Part shown: positions 10,781 through 21,208 of the stretch, in pieces
Layout of the letters: every line of letters begins with the position of its first letter
Position numbering within the stretch: position 1 is the stretch's first letter
Assembly (NCBI GenBank): GCA_030015575.1
Contig: CM057347.1
Coordinates: 510,387,176-510,451,175 of the forward strand
Origin: Agapanthus africanus
Taxonomy: Eukaryota > Streptophyta > Magnoliopsida > Asparagales > Amaryllidaceae
Length of the DNA stretch: 64,000 nucleotides
Direction: 5' to 3'
Notes under the pieces: generated by a model
Databases searched by the model: none
Seen by the model: only the letters and a program-made list of their open reading frames with translations
What the model was told of the DNA's origin: nothing
Translations under genes and position numbers: made by a program

Positions 10781-11692
10781 CATTTAACCGGTCTAGTCTA
10801 GATTTCCGTTTCTATTGCAAGAGAACTGGACACCTGGCGAAAGACTGCAAGCGTGAAAATGGCCTGTGCTTGGTTTGTGGCACATCCACTCACGCCATAG
10901 GAGCATGTCCATATCGTTTTAACACAGCTCTAGCACCCAGACCCGCAATCACAGTCCCGCAGCGACCACCCATTCAGGCTCCTATACCCCGCCTAGCTCT
11001 CCCTACACCGGCTCTACATAGACCTCCGGCACAGTCTCAACGTCAATTCCACCAGGCACAGAGAAACGTGCCTCAAGGGCAGAGAAATGTGCCATAAGGA
11101 CAGAGGAATATGCCTCCAGCAAGGAGGAATGTACCAAGACGTCAGGCTTTTACAATAACGGTCGAGGAGGTCGAAGCCGCTGGCCAGGTCATCACCGGTA
11201 ATCTCAATCCTTTCAAACCTTTTCAATCTTTGTGTATCACTATACTTTTCCTATATCTAAACCCAATCTCACACAACTTAGGTATTATACTAGTAGCCAC
11301 TCTTCTTGCACTCGCACTTTTTGATACTGGAGCGTCACACTGCTTCATGTCGCAACGATTCATGAGAACACACGTGATTCCCGTGAAGCCACTCATTTCA
11401 AGCTGGAATGTCAGTTCCGGGAATGGAGTATTGAAGGCAACTATGGGGTATGATCAGTGTCCAGTTGTAGTTTGAGGACGAGAATTCTACGCAAATTTCA
11501 AAGTACCGGACATTCCAAATTTCGATGTTGTGTTGGGAATGGATTGGTTAGTAGTATTCTATGCTACTATTGACTGCCGTCAAAGGAGGGTAGTATTTGA
11601 AATACCATATCACCCAGTTTTCTATTTCAAAAGTGAAGATAAAACTTTGGAGCCAGGAAGCTACCGTGCTAAACTGAAGAATGCAGAAGTAT
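10781..11692 (+). pseudogene. G1 gag C-terminus and aspartic protease, fragment
   Basis: A single frame with three stops: TAA about 11095 and TGA at 11473-11475, continuing open to 11692. It starts within gag at the Copia-1 junction. It shows an altered first zinc knuckle (YCKRTGHLAKDC preceded by RF, so the first Cys is missing), a complete second knuckle (CLVCGTSTHAIGAC), a Pro/Gln/Arg-rich tail with RNVPQGQ repeats, and the protease motif LFDTGASH near 11321-11344. A later VLGMDW motif is typical of gypsy proteases. The gag part is homologous to the G3 gag at 47353-48633. The frame would continue into the RT piece at 40063. A possible intron (11198-11281) separates gag and protease. Not functional. 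Confidence 0.82.
11198..11281 (+). other. Candidate 84-base intron between gag and protease (speculative)
   Basis: The segment starts GTAATC and ends CTTAG, is pyrimidine- and A/T-rich, and encodes an unlikely stretch (FKPFQSLCITILFLYLNP) between clear gag and protease sequence. Removing it would join VITG to the protease lead-in LVATLLALALFDTGA. Its length is a multiple of three, so the frame stays open either way. G3 gag has a similar GTAACC-starting, T-rich segment at the same place. No transcript evidence is available. Confidence 0.3.
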
Positions 11693-12760
11693 TGTAACAT
11701 TACAAAAAAATAAAATATTATTTTTGGGAATTTTTATAATTTAATAATAAAATATTGAATATTTTAATACGGCGGTATAATTAAATACCGATAAATTTGG
11801 GAAAAATTTGGAAAATTATAGAAATTATCTAAAAAAGGGTGTTTTTTGTAAATTATGCAAATTTTAAGTTTTTATGAATAATCATATGCTAATTTAGTGC
11901 TAATCGCGATTAAAAATCGCTAATCGCGCTTTAAGCGAATTTTGTGCAAACATGCACCATATCTTTTTATTAACACTTGTTACATTTTTCTACATGTTTT
12001 TGGGTGCATGGCTTTTGTTTTGGGGTTACTATTGAGGATAGAAGGAAATTAGAAAAGAAAAGGAAAAGATTAAAATATGAGATATGGGTTAGAGAGAGAA
12101 AGAGTGGGTGAGGGTCAACCCTTGTCATGATGCCATTCCCTCATCATTCCCTTCACTCATTCCTCCCCCTCTCTTCATCTGGCTGCTGCTGCTGCTTCCC
12201 CTCTCCTTTTCCTCCATCTTCAACCCCCAAAACTCCATGAAAAACACCTCAAAACCCAAGTCCCATTTCATTAAAAAGATGCATGAGCTCACTAGCTACC
12301 CCATGGACCAAGAAAAATCAAATTTTGGACACTTGGGGCAACTCAAGAAAATTCTTGAGTTGCCAAATGAGGTATTTTCTGAACATTTAGCTTAGTATTT
12401 CCATTACTTTTACCCCCATGTTTGATTAGAACCGATATCGTGTGGTTTGGGTGAACTTTGAAAACTCTAGATAGGGTTTAGGGAAATTTTGGGTTGTAAT
12501 GTGTAATTAAGCTCAGTAGAGGCCACACAAACCCCCTAGTGCTAGAATTCAGACCTAAATCAGAGACTAGAACCCCGGAATACGGATTTAGAAAAGCCGA
12601 TATCGGAAAATTCTGGATTCTGTGAGGGTTAAATGAAATCTGCTATCACTCGGAGACTCTGAAAATTATTTTGCAAACACAGAGAGACATGAAGGCACCT
12701 AGGAAGCTACCACCAAAACCCCAGCCCCTGACTCCTTTTCCAAGCCGCAATTTTAATCTT

Positions 12761-12783
12761 TCTGGCCGCAATTTGCGGCCAGA
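12761..12783. repeat. Perfect 11-bp palindrome (TCTGGCCGCAA arms) in LARD LTR
   Basis: TCTGGCCGCAA at 12761-12771 and its exact complement at 12773-12783 flank one T. The structure is kept in the other LARD LTR (36409-36431) and, as GGCCGCAA arms, in the more diverged G1 LTR (43518-43534). Confidence 0.8.
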
Positions 12784-13136
12784 TCAGGGTAGAATTGGTT
12801 CGTGTTGGTTCTGTGGTCCCCTCATCAGTAAAATAGACCCTTGGCATATGCAAAATTGACCAATTTGACCTAGGGTGAAATCTGGGACCTTTTTCCTGAG
12901 TTGCTGTTTTGATTCGAGTTTCGTTTTGTGTATTTTAAATTCTGGATTTGCGTATTTGTGTTTTACCTCGATCACTTGACGTTTGTACGACGATATCGAG
13001 GGTTGTTTGATGGTTTTGAAGGCATAGTCCATAGGTTCTAACCTATAGGCCTTAGCGTGTCGTTTTGATTTTCCGATGTGATTTTAATGTGCGTTGTGAT
13101 TGTGTTATCATTGTAGGTACCTTCACGAGGGCTTCA

Positions 13137-15379
13137 TGTTAGTTATATGTATGCCCTAGAGGCCATTACTGTACATTGGATGTATATTGTAGTGGACGCT
13201 GGGACATATATAGGGAGGACTTTCTTGCTCGACATGATAGTATGCTATCTGGTTACTCTTTACCTTAACGTGTACATTGATTGTCTCTCTGTTACATGTT
13301 GGTAAAGCCCTTAGGATGTGTACTTGACTATCTGGACTATGATGCGGATCATACTAGTGGGGACATGGTAGTCTATAAGTACATCCTTCAAAGTCCCTAG
13401 TCGTGGGTGTATCGAGACGGGGCATCGATATACCAGAGTAGACTAGCGTATACCTTCTCGACCCATACAGATGGGCGATGCATGATCCCATATCCATTGG
13501 TGTTTGACATCAGAGATGATATACGGGTGCTCAGTGGAGACTGGGTACACTGGACGGACTCGCCGAGAACTCCCAGATGGTATTATACCTTACGTCAGAT
13601 GGCAGTTCTCTGGTGACACTGGTACAGAGTAGTCTGTTGACCCGAGATCGTCATAGAGTCTCGTGTGATTCCCACTGTGCTTTGATTTCCACCTTACCAC
13701 GTCCAAAAGGGCGTGCAAAACGGTGGTTTTTGGGTACAGTCCCGAATCACATGGAGGCAATGAGCGATAGGAGGGGATTCGTCTCTCCCGGTATAGGGAG
13801 TTGATGTTGCGCTGTGTTCGATTGGCTATATCCGGAAATCCCTGGCCAGGGTTGCTGAGATTTACCGGTAAGTATTACCAGTAGTTTCTCGAATTGTTAT
13901 AGACCTCATATCGACACGACTTATCGAGCTATTGGGGTCTGACGTTTACCACCCCTAGGCGAGATATGCGACATATCAGACGACGAGACCGGACTGTACG
14001 GTAAGTGTTACTGGTTGGATTCACAGGAGTGTGAGCGGGCTTGCTCGTCGATCTTCTGATCGCTCAATACCCGGGTGGCCGTTACGTTTAGCAGACCGCT
14101 TGTGGCTTGTGGGTGCTTGATATGATCATCATCTGCTACCGGCGTATTGACGAGTCTTTAGAGTCTTACACAGAGGTTTCCTGGCTCAAGCAAAACGAAA
14201 TAGGAGCGCATATGAGATATGTGCGGGACCGAGAATAATGCGTGTATGTGATACCATATTTCATTCTCGCGATGAATGTGTCGAATGGTTGTATGCGATA
14301 TAACCTAGTTATCGAATCAAGGATTGATTCGATAAATCGATACATTGTATACTAGTCGGTTGTGTGCGACATGACCGGATCATTGAATCAAGTGTTGATT
14401 TAATGATTTAATGCATAATTATATATTTGATATATTACTTTGCATTAACTAGTATTGGTTCACTTTAAATGGATTTTCTCACTTGAAGTTCACAAGTTGT
14501 ATATGTGATATACTTTTGTGCACTTGATTGTATCATGTTTGATGATGCATGAATATTGGCTTTGTGTAAAGAATTGTACCATGGTTATGATAATGGTTAG
14601 GGTTTTGATTTATTCACTCATTTATCTATCCATTCTTTATTCATTTAAATGGATAAAAGAAAATAAAATGGTTTCTTTTCATCATGAAGCTTGTTGAAGC
14701 TTCATGAAGCTTGTTGAAGCTTCATGAAGCTTTGACTAAAGAGACCATTTTGTCTTCATGCTTAACCCTAACCATTCCCACTTACCATGGTCTATTCTCT
14801 ACACTTGACCTTAGTTAGGATATGATAAGTATTGATTTATTTTCTATTATGAAAATACTTTTTTATCATATTCTATCTTCATCTTCTCCTTCTTCTTCAA
14901 GAAAGAAAACTAGACTCCATTAATGGCATCTTGAGTTCTAAAGTGAGAAATCCAATTCTAAAGTGAACCCACCTCCTATTTCTTCATCCTCTACCTCTTG
15001 CCAAGTAGTATAGGGTGTTTCCTTCACAAGTTTCATGACTTGGTGAAGTGGGAGCTTGATCTTGTGATGCCTCGATGTAGATCATCTTCGGCATCGAAGT
15101 CGACGACCTAGCCTGCCCACATCTCCGATGAAGCCGACGCTAGAGTCATGGATTCGATTTGGACAGCGGAGAGGACTTCTTCACGGAGCTATGGAGATGG
15201 AGGACCGGATCTACAAAGGTTGTATTTCCGTTCACTTAGTTAATTTGTTAACTAGTTGCTTTTGTCGCCTAAATTTCTAGTTAACGATCCGTATTAGGGT
15301 TTCTCGGCACCCGTAAAATTTTGAAATTGGAATGGTTGATGCCTTGTGAGACCTCATTAGAGTGCCTAGGAACCCTACA
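13137..15379 (+). mobile_element. Solo copia LTR (2243 bp) inserted in the LARD 5' LTR
   Basis: Starts TGTTAGTTATATGTATGCCC and ends CCTACA, flanked by the 5-bp duplication cttca (13132-13136 and 15380-15384). The empty site is visible in the other LARD LTR at about 36775-36785. It shares its first ~35 bases and scattered blocks (for example the GATTCGTCTCTCCCGGTAT stretch) with the Copia-1 LTR, so it comes from a related family. No internal region is left, as expected after recombination between the two LTRs of a full element. Confidence 0.93.
14686..14742. repeat. Short tandem of AAGCTT-containing 20-mers in the solo LTR
   Basis: ATGAAGCTTGTTGAAGCTTC is repeated twice and followed by a partial third copy, giving a run of nested AAGCTT palindromes. 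The minus-strand solo LTR at 33638-35840 has only a shorter remnant near 34275-34300, so the array length varies between copies. Confidence 0.7.
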
Positions 15380-16078
15380 CTTCATATGACGAAGAAGATG
15401 AAGGCGATACCGACACCGACATGCAGGATGCAGGTGAATAGATTATATCTATGGGGAAAGTCGGTTGGATGACGTATAGCACCCCCGCAGTTCGATATTT
15501 AGTATACTGGATATATACTATATTTATATATATGATAGCGTTTTGTGTGACATGGATATTCGAGATGTGATTAGGTGTACTATGGATAGATTATGGTTAG
15601 AAGTAAACTAGTATAGTTTCCTAGTTGCGAACCCTAGAATAGGTTTACACCCACACACCCACACATGCTTGCTTGTTATACTATTACCTGGATGATGAGG
15701 ATAGTGTATGATATTTAGAGATGGGTCGATGAGATTGGGTATAGTGCCATGAGATCGGTGATATAATGTGATTTGTATTTGGGATACGACATGAGATTTT
15801 AGCGGGCCTTTGGGCGTGTGTTTCACCACGCATTTATATTTATATAGATGGTATCGGTTAGTACTAGACTAGATCAGTATCCCAGATCATGAGATATAAC
15901 GATAAGGATACCAGATAGTGGATGTGATGATTGTGATATTGACCCGTACCCAGCTTTTGGGATGCTGTACGATGATTTACAGTACGAGTTTTATATTGAT
16001 GATAGATCCGCACTCATGACTCGAGGATGTCATATGATATTGTATCGTACGCAGTACCTTTGAGGCGGGATCACCGAC

Positions 16079-16081
<3 letters not shown>

Positions 16082-16114
<33 letters not shown>
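16082..16114. repeat. (AT)n microsatellite
   Basis: Uninterrupted TA dinucleotide run of about 33 bases in the LARD 5' LTR. The matching run in the 3' LTR (37481-37507) is shorter, as expected for replication slippage after insertion. Confidence 0.9.
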
Positions 16115-16117
<3 letters not shown>

Positions 16118-16500
16118 CTCAGATTTAGGTGGTTTCCATACCCCTCCCGATTGACTTGTTAGTTAGATCTGTGGTTTGCTTAGTAGATGTTAGGCTAGGC
16201 CGATATCATACCTATTTCAAAACTAATGAATCAGGAGTATTTTAAAGACAGGCAAAGGGATTTTACGGATATTTTCAAAAGACGCATCTTTTTTTAAAAA
16301 CACCGTAGCCCTTAATTTCCTAAAAACCCCGATTCATCTTCTTTCAAACGGCAAAACAGTATGACCGAGATACATTGATGTAGATACGGCACTGTTGTAT
16401 TTATTATTCATTTGCCGCATATTCTTGATGTTCGCATCGCATTGCATGTTTAAATATGTTTATTGTTATATCAAAACCATGCTGTTAGAACACCAACACC

Positions 16501-16566
16501 ATTATCGATGATGCATATGTTCCACGTACACCTGCTTGCCGGCTCACACACTTCATCATCGATAAT
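16501..16566. promoter_or_regulatory. Conserved stem-loop in LARD 5' LTR
   Basis: ATTATCGATGATG (16501-16513) pairs perfectly with CATCATCGATAAT (16554-16566) around a 40-base loop containing GGCTCACACAC. The same 13-bp stem occurs at 37894-37959 and a 14-bp version at 57777-57842 in the G1 LTR. A structured RNA or protein-binding role is inferred only from this conservation. Confidence 0.6.
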
Positions 16567-16625
16567 TGCCATGTCACTACACTATACGACTGTAGCATTC
16601 AGGGTATGACCCCTTTCATGGCATA

Positions 16626-16916
16626 CTTGTGTACTTACATATTGTACACTCATACTCGTGTACTTACATACTGTACACTCATACTTGTGCACATACCTAT
16701 TGTACATTCATACCCGTGTACTTACATACTGTACACTCATACTTGTGCACATACCTATTGTACATTCATACCCGTGTACTTACATACTGTACACTCATAC
16801 TTGTGCACACACCTAATGTACATTCATACTTGTGTACTCACATACTGTACACTCATACTTGTGCACATACATATTGTACATTCATACTTATGTACTCACA
16901 TATTGTATACACATAC
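16626..16916 (+). repeat. 29-base minisatellite, about ten copies
   Basis: Two alternating 29-base variants, one with GTGTACTTACATACTGTACA and one with GTGCACATACCTATTGTACA, repeat about ten times. The open frames here (110 and 101 codons, Tyr/His/Cys repeats) are a by-product of a 29-base period that cycles through all three frames. The same array with small changes lies at 38019-38309; the G1 LTR lacks it. Confidence 0.9.
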
Positions 16917-18657
16917 GTTTTTGCACATACATAGATGATTCTGGCTTGATTTGAGATCTGGGAACCGCAAGATACTTTTAAAAACTGATTAATTTTAAAA
17001 AGAGCGGCCTTCCCTCGCTATGTGCATATTACTGTTTCATGTCGCATGATATACTGATATGCTTACATTTCTTTTATATGTTGCATACATCATGCTTTAT
17101 GATTATACGCATTGGGATATGTTGTTTCCATGATATTTCTAGATTTGGGAACGTGGGTATTTCAAAGGAAAGTATGTATTGTTTTAAAAAACCTGGTTAC
17201 CCTTGATATGATATTTCAATGCGTCCACCATGTGTTTTCTCGGTTCTGAGAGCGACATGTGAAACCCGATTCGAGGAGAGGTAGGCACCGTCTGCGGGTA
17301 CATGGTGGACCCGGTGAGGTACCCCGGGGTAAGAAGACTCGTATATGTTAGACGGTGAGCCTGGCAGGGGAGTACTACTTACAGGTGACGGTTTTTGAGC
17401 TCGGCGGATATCTGGGGGATACCGACCGGAGTTGAGAGATGAGACGGGCCGATCCGGACTGACGGAGCCCTATGTATATGAGGATTTACGTGCCGATTCT
17501 AGGCACAGGTTTCATGATGTTTTCGAGTGTCGATGCTTGACACTCAGGTTCCATGATTTGATATGCCACGAACAACACATGTTGATTTACATCCTCATAC
17601 TTCCATGCATATGCTTTATGATATTTACATGCATGATGCTTATTGTCATTGGGTGACACGTGGACGAGATCCGCATACATACATACATACATACAGTTGA
17701 TATTGATGACATTGATCACATAGTTGGATGATATCCACATATTCATAGACTTCATGATATAGTCGACATTGATCATACCTTATATTTATGATATGTTATT
17801 ACCTGAAGCACTGGCACGAGCACTTGGCACTACACTCATGTATAGATGTTACATTGCCACCTTATCATGCTTCAGACTTATTCATTTAAGGTTTATATAT
17901 ATATATATATCTAATGGTATTGACCTAGAATGAGTCATACATACGATTTCTGCTCTGTGATGTTTTCTATTCACGAGTTGGCAACTCACCCCCATTGTGC
18001 CACAGTTCTTGCAGGTTTTGCCGTACATGTTTCATTGCGGCTTTCCGGCACACTGCTTTCCTTACGGGTGATTTGCTTTGGTATGTGGGTTTTTTTGCAT
18101 CAGAACCACCATTGTACAGGTATTATTCAGTTGTATCTAGTAATTCCATCAACCAAACTTGTATATTATTTCAGACTTAGAAAACCAGTTGTGTATTATT
18201 TCGACCTTAGAGTCGCGCGTTGTAGTATTATGGTTTTCTTGATATTTTGAGTTTCTTTTGAATTTTGATCCTCGCCCTTCGGCGTTGTATATTATACTGC
18301 TTGCGTGGTTGTGACCGTCGATTGACGAAGAGCTAGCTCCCACTTGGGGATGCATTTTATCATTGTATATATGCTTTTATCATGTTGTACCCCGTTCGGG
18401 GTCAGTATTTACAAAGGAAACTCTGTCGAAATTTTCAGAAAAGACGAGACATTTTTAAAATGCATATTCGGCTTACTTATTTGAAACGTTGCTTTTTAAA
18501 ACATGTTTTCTTTACTTCAAAAGAACTAGTTTTCTTTATTTTCTCCTTAAAATGGTTTTAGATTTCTGGGCTTTTGGCTTACTTGAATTAGATGGGGTCC
18601 TATAGACTTCATATGATTCAAGTGCCAGTCACGTGCTATTTCGGGTCGTGACAAAGT

Positions 18658-18669
18658 TGATATCAGAGC
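18658..18669 (+). other. LARD primer-binding site (tRNA-Met type, one mismatch)
   Basis: TGATATCAGAGC lies four bases after the LTR ends and differs from the standard plant TGGTATCAGAGC at one position. The 400 bases that follow are the start of the LARD interior, up to the Copia-2 insertion. Confidence 0.75.
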
Positions 18670-18986
18670 GCTAGGTTAATCTTGGTTCGAGTCTAAGTTT
18701 GATTATGCGGAGCCTAGAGCGTTTATATATATACGGAACTTAGGCTTGACCTTACGGAACTTAGACCTAGTCGAGGGGGTATTATACCCGAACTTTCATC
18801 GCATAGGATGACCCTTGGTTGATGGAGTAGGTAGCTTGAGTAGAGTGACGTACCGTACGTATGTTCCGCGGCATACTTACGATACGCTACTCCGCTTAAG
18901 AAACCTTAGGATGTACATTTCTTTGCACAGTATTATATTCATTCCTATGATCTATCCTCATCGATACTGGTTATGATTTGGCTACC

Positions 18987-19051
18987 ATGATCACACGGGC
19001 AGAGAGAGCTATGGCTAGAGTTGCGTCAGCACGAGCTCGTCATGAACGAGG
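18987..19051 (+). pseudogene. Start of a LARD gag-like frame, cut by Copia-2
   Basis: An ATG at 18987 opens a basic frame beginning MITRAERAMARVASARARHE, which runs to the Copia-2 insertion point. Across the insertion the same frame continues at 29368 after allowing for the cgagg duplication. A basic N-terminus just after the leader is what a gypsy gag start looks like, but I see no diagnostic gag motif, so the assignment rests on position. Confidence 0.4.
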
Positions 19052-21194
19052 TGTAAGTCCATGCTACCTCTCCGGGTACTTTCGGGCATGCGGAATTTTG
19101 TGAAAAACAATTTTCTAGAGGTGGTAACATGGACTCAAAACCGGATCTTTGTTAAATATCTAACTAACAACCTAACTAGGAGTTGTTAACTACTCGGTTA
19201 GGGGGTTATACCTTTCTTTCTTGAACTCCTTCGTCTTCAAGCCTCGATGGTTGTCCGGATCGGCTTCACCCCGTCGTCTCCTTGCGCCGAAGATCGATCC
19301 ACCTGAAAGCTTCTACATTTGGCTTCTTCTTCTGTCTTTGAAGAAAACTAGTTCACTTGGTTTGCTAAACCTTATGAACTAGAGTGAGTAGAGAAGAGTG
19401 TGTTGGGATTTTCTTTATGGTTCTTGGTTCTCAACACATGAGACAAGTGAACCATAGACTAAGGAGAGGGAGAGCAAGAGGAAGAAGATGAGAGCTCTAG
19501 AACAAGAGAGAGAATGAAAAAAATAGAATGAGAAAGACTTTTCTCACTTGGCTCTCATAATCCAAAACCATCATCACAAAAATAGTAATCAAGTATTGTG
19601 TAAAATGGTTCAAGTCAAAATGGCTAAATCATTTCATGCACTCATATTGCACAAGAGAACAAGCAAGTGAAAAGTCTTTGCCATGAAATGATAGCCATTG
19701 TCATCATGATGGTCAACTAGTCCAACCTAGTTAACCGGTCAACAAAGTCAACAAGTCAACAAAGTCAACCCCTCAACAACCATGTCACCACAATACTTAA
19801 TTAATATTATTGTTAATCATATATCATATTCTCATTAGGGTTGAGCAAAAAGTCAATAGTCAACAGTCAACGGTCAACAACCCTAATGAGAATCCTCTGC
19901 CTCTGTCTCTCCGCCAACTGTGCATACACACCCGCATCCGCGTTCCGAGGAACACGAATACAAACTGGATAAAACCAATCCCAAAACGTACACTAGGATC
20001 TGGCTTAAACCAAAGCCCGCTAGTGTTAACTGTCCGGACACTGTACGTGCACAAGTGCACGGATGTGACCGAACCCTGTCGCAAAACCATGCGACCTGTC
20101 GCAAAACCATGCGACCTCTACTCTTTTACCTAAAGGCGAATAGCTTTCTGTGTGGGACTCTAAAGACTCGACACTACGCTGGCAGTGGGTTTAACCACAG
20201 ACCGCAAGCGGCACTAGCTGTGCGTAACGGTCCCCAGGTAGATGCCGACAAAAAGACTGACGAGGTGAAACCCATCTGAACTCCTACTGAGCCTGAATGT
20301 GACAATCTCCGTACAGTCCGGTCTGTTCGTCTGATACATCGCATGGCGGGCCTAGGGGGCGGTAAACGTCAGTCCCCTAATAGCGGTACAAGTCGTGTCG
20401 GAGTGAAGCCCAATACACCCTGAGATAACACTGGAAGCCTACCCGTATATCTCGCTTGCCCTGGACAGGGACTACTCGTGTAATGGCTCTCCTAGACACA
20501 GTGCGATGTCAACCCCCAATACCGGGAGAGACGAATCCTGTCTAACCGTCACTGCCTCTAAGTGCTTCGGGACTGCACCCAACTACTACCTGTTTGCACG
20601 ACTCCTTTGAGCCGTGGTAGGGTAGTAATCAAAGTACAGTGGGAACACACTCGAGGCGAAGTGATAGTGTCAAGTCAGCGGACTAAGCTGTACTCATGTC
20701 ACCTGGGAACTGATAACTGACGATAGGTATAATACCAACCGGTCAGTTCCCGACGAGTCATGTCCAGTGTACTCGTAACCCAACGAGCACCCGCATACTA
20801 TCTCCAATACGACGTACTGACGGCTGTGGGACAGACCGTCTCCCACACTGGGATGAGAAGCGCATGCGCTAATCTACTCCGGAGTATCGATGCCCTGTCT
20901 CGATAGTCCTGCGACTAGGGACCTGCATAAGGATGTGGTTATAGATTACCCAGCCCCACTAGTGTGACTGCCATCACAACGCTGGTAATCAAGCAAAGAT
21001 CCTAAGGGCTCCACTAATGTGCATAGGTGATATACTAAAATAAACACATGTACACATTGAAGTAGAAACAAACCATGTAGCATACTACTATTTTGAGCAA
21101 GATTGTATATACAAGGTGAATATCCCAAGCTTCCATTAAGTAATATACAAACTAGTATGATACAGTAATGGTCTCTAGGGCATATACACTAACA
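19052..21194 (-). repeat. Copia-2 3' LTR (2143 bp)
   Basis: Plus-strand ends TGTAAGTCC and CACTAACA, the complement of TGTTAGTG...CTTACA. It contains the TTGAC cluster (as GTCAA) near 19709-19880. Nearly identical to 27221-29362; differences seen by eye are scattered single bases. Confidence 0.94.
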
Positions 21195-21205
21195 ATCTCC
21201 CACTT
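21195..21205 (-). other. Copia-2 polypurine tract
   Basis: Plus strand reads ATCTCCCACTT, the complement of AAGTGGGAGAT, immediately inside the 3' LTR and matching Copia-1. Confidence 0.8.
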
Positions 21206-21208
21206 GCA

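Larger units (their letters stand above)
11693..18653 (+). repeat. LARD 5' LTR (interrupted by a solo copia LTR)
   Basis: Runs TGTAACATTAC to GTCGTGACA. Contains, in order: an AT-rich U3; GA-rich then CT-rich tracts near 12040-12200; the GGCCGCAA palindrome; the inserted solo LTR (13137-15379); an (AT)n run; a stem-loop; a 29-base minisatellite; a conserved GC-rich block (17222-17432); and a short (CATA)n run near 17676-17693. Homologous along its whole length to 33133-40062. Open frames here, such as 12108-12395 and 17930-18250, shift or break between the two LTRs and show no family features, so none is called. Confidence 0.9.

Noticed and set aside
16626..16916. CRISPR-like array
   Set aside because: The units are contiguous variants of one another with no unique spacers, and the context is a plant retrotransposon.
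16606..16938. Tyr/His/Cys-rich open frames of 101-122 codons (also 37959-38347)
   Set aside because: A 29-base repeat read in three frames gives periodic peptides with no stops. The repeat explains them.
18676..18700. tRNA B-box-like GGTTCGAGTC after the LARD primer site
   Set aside because: No A box at a workable distance upstream; single-motif match only.
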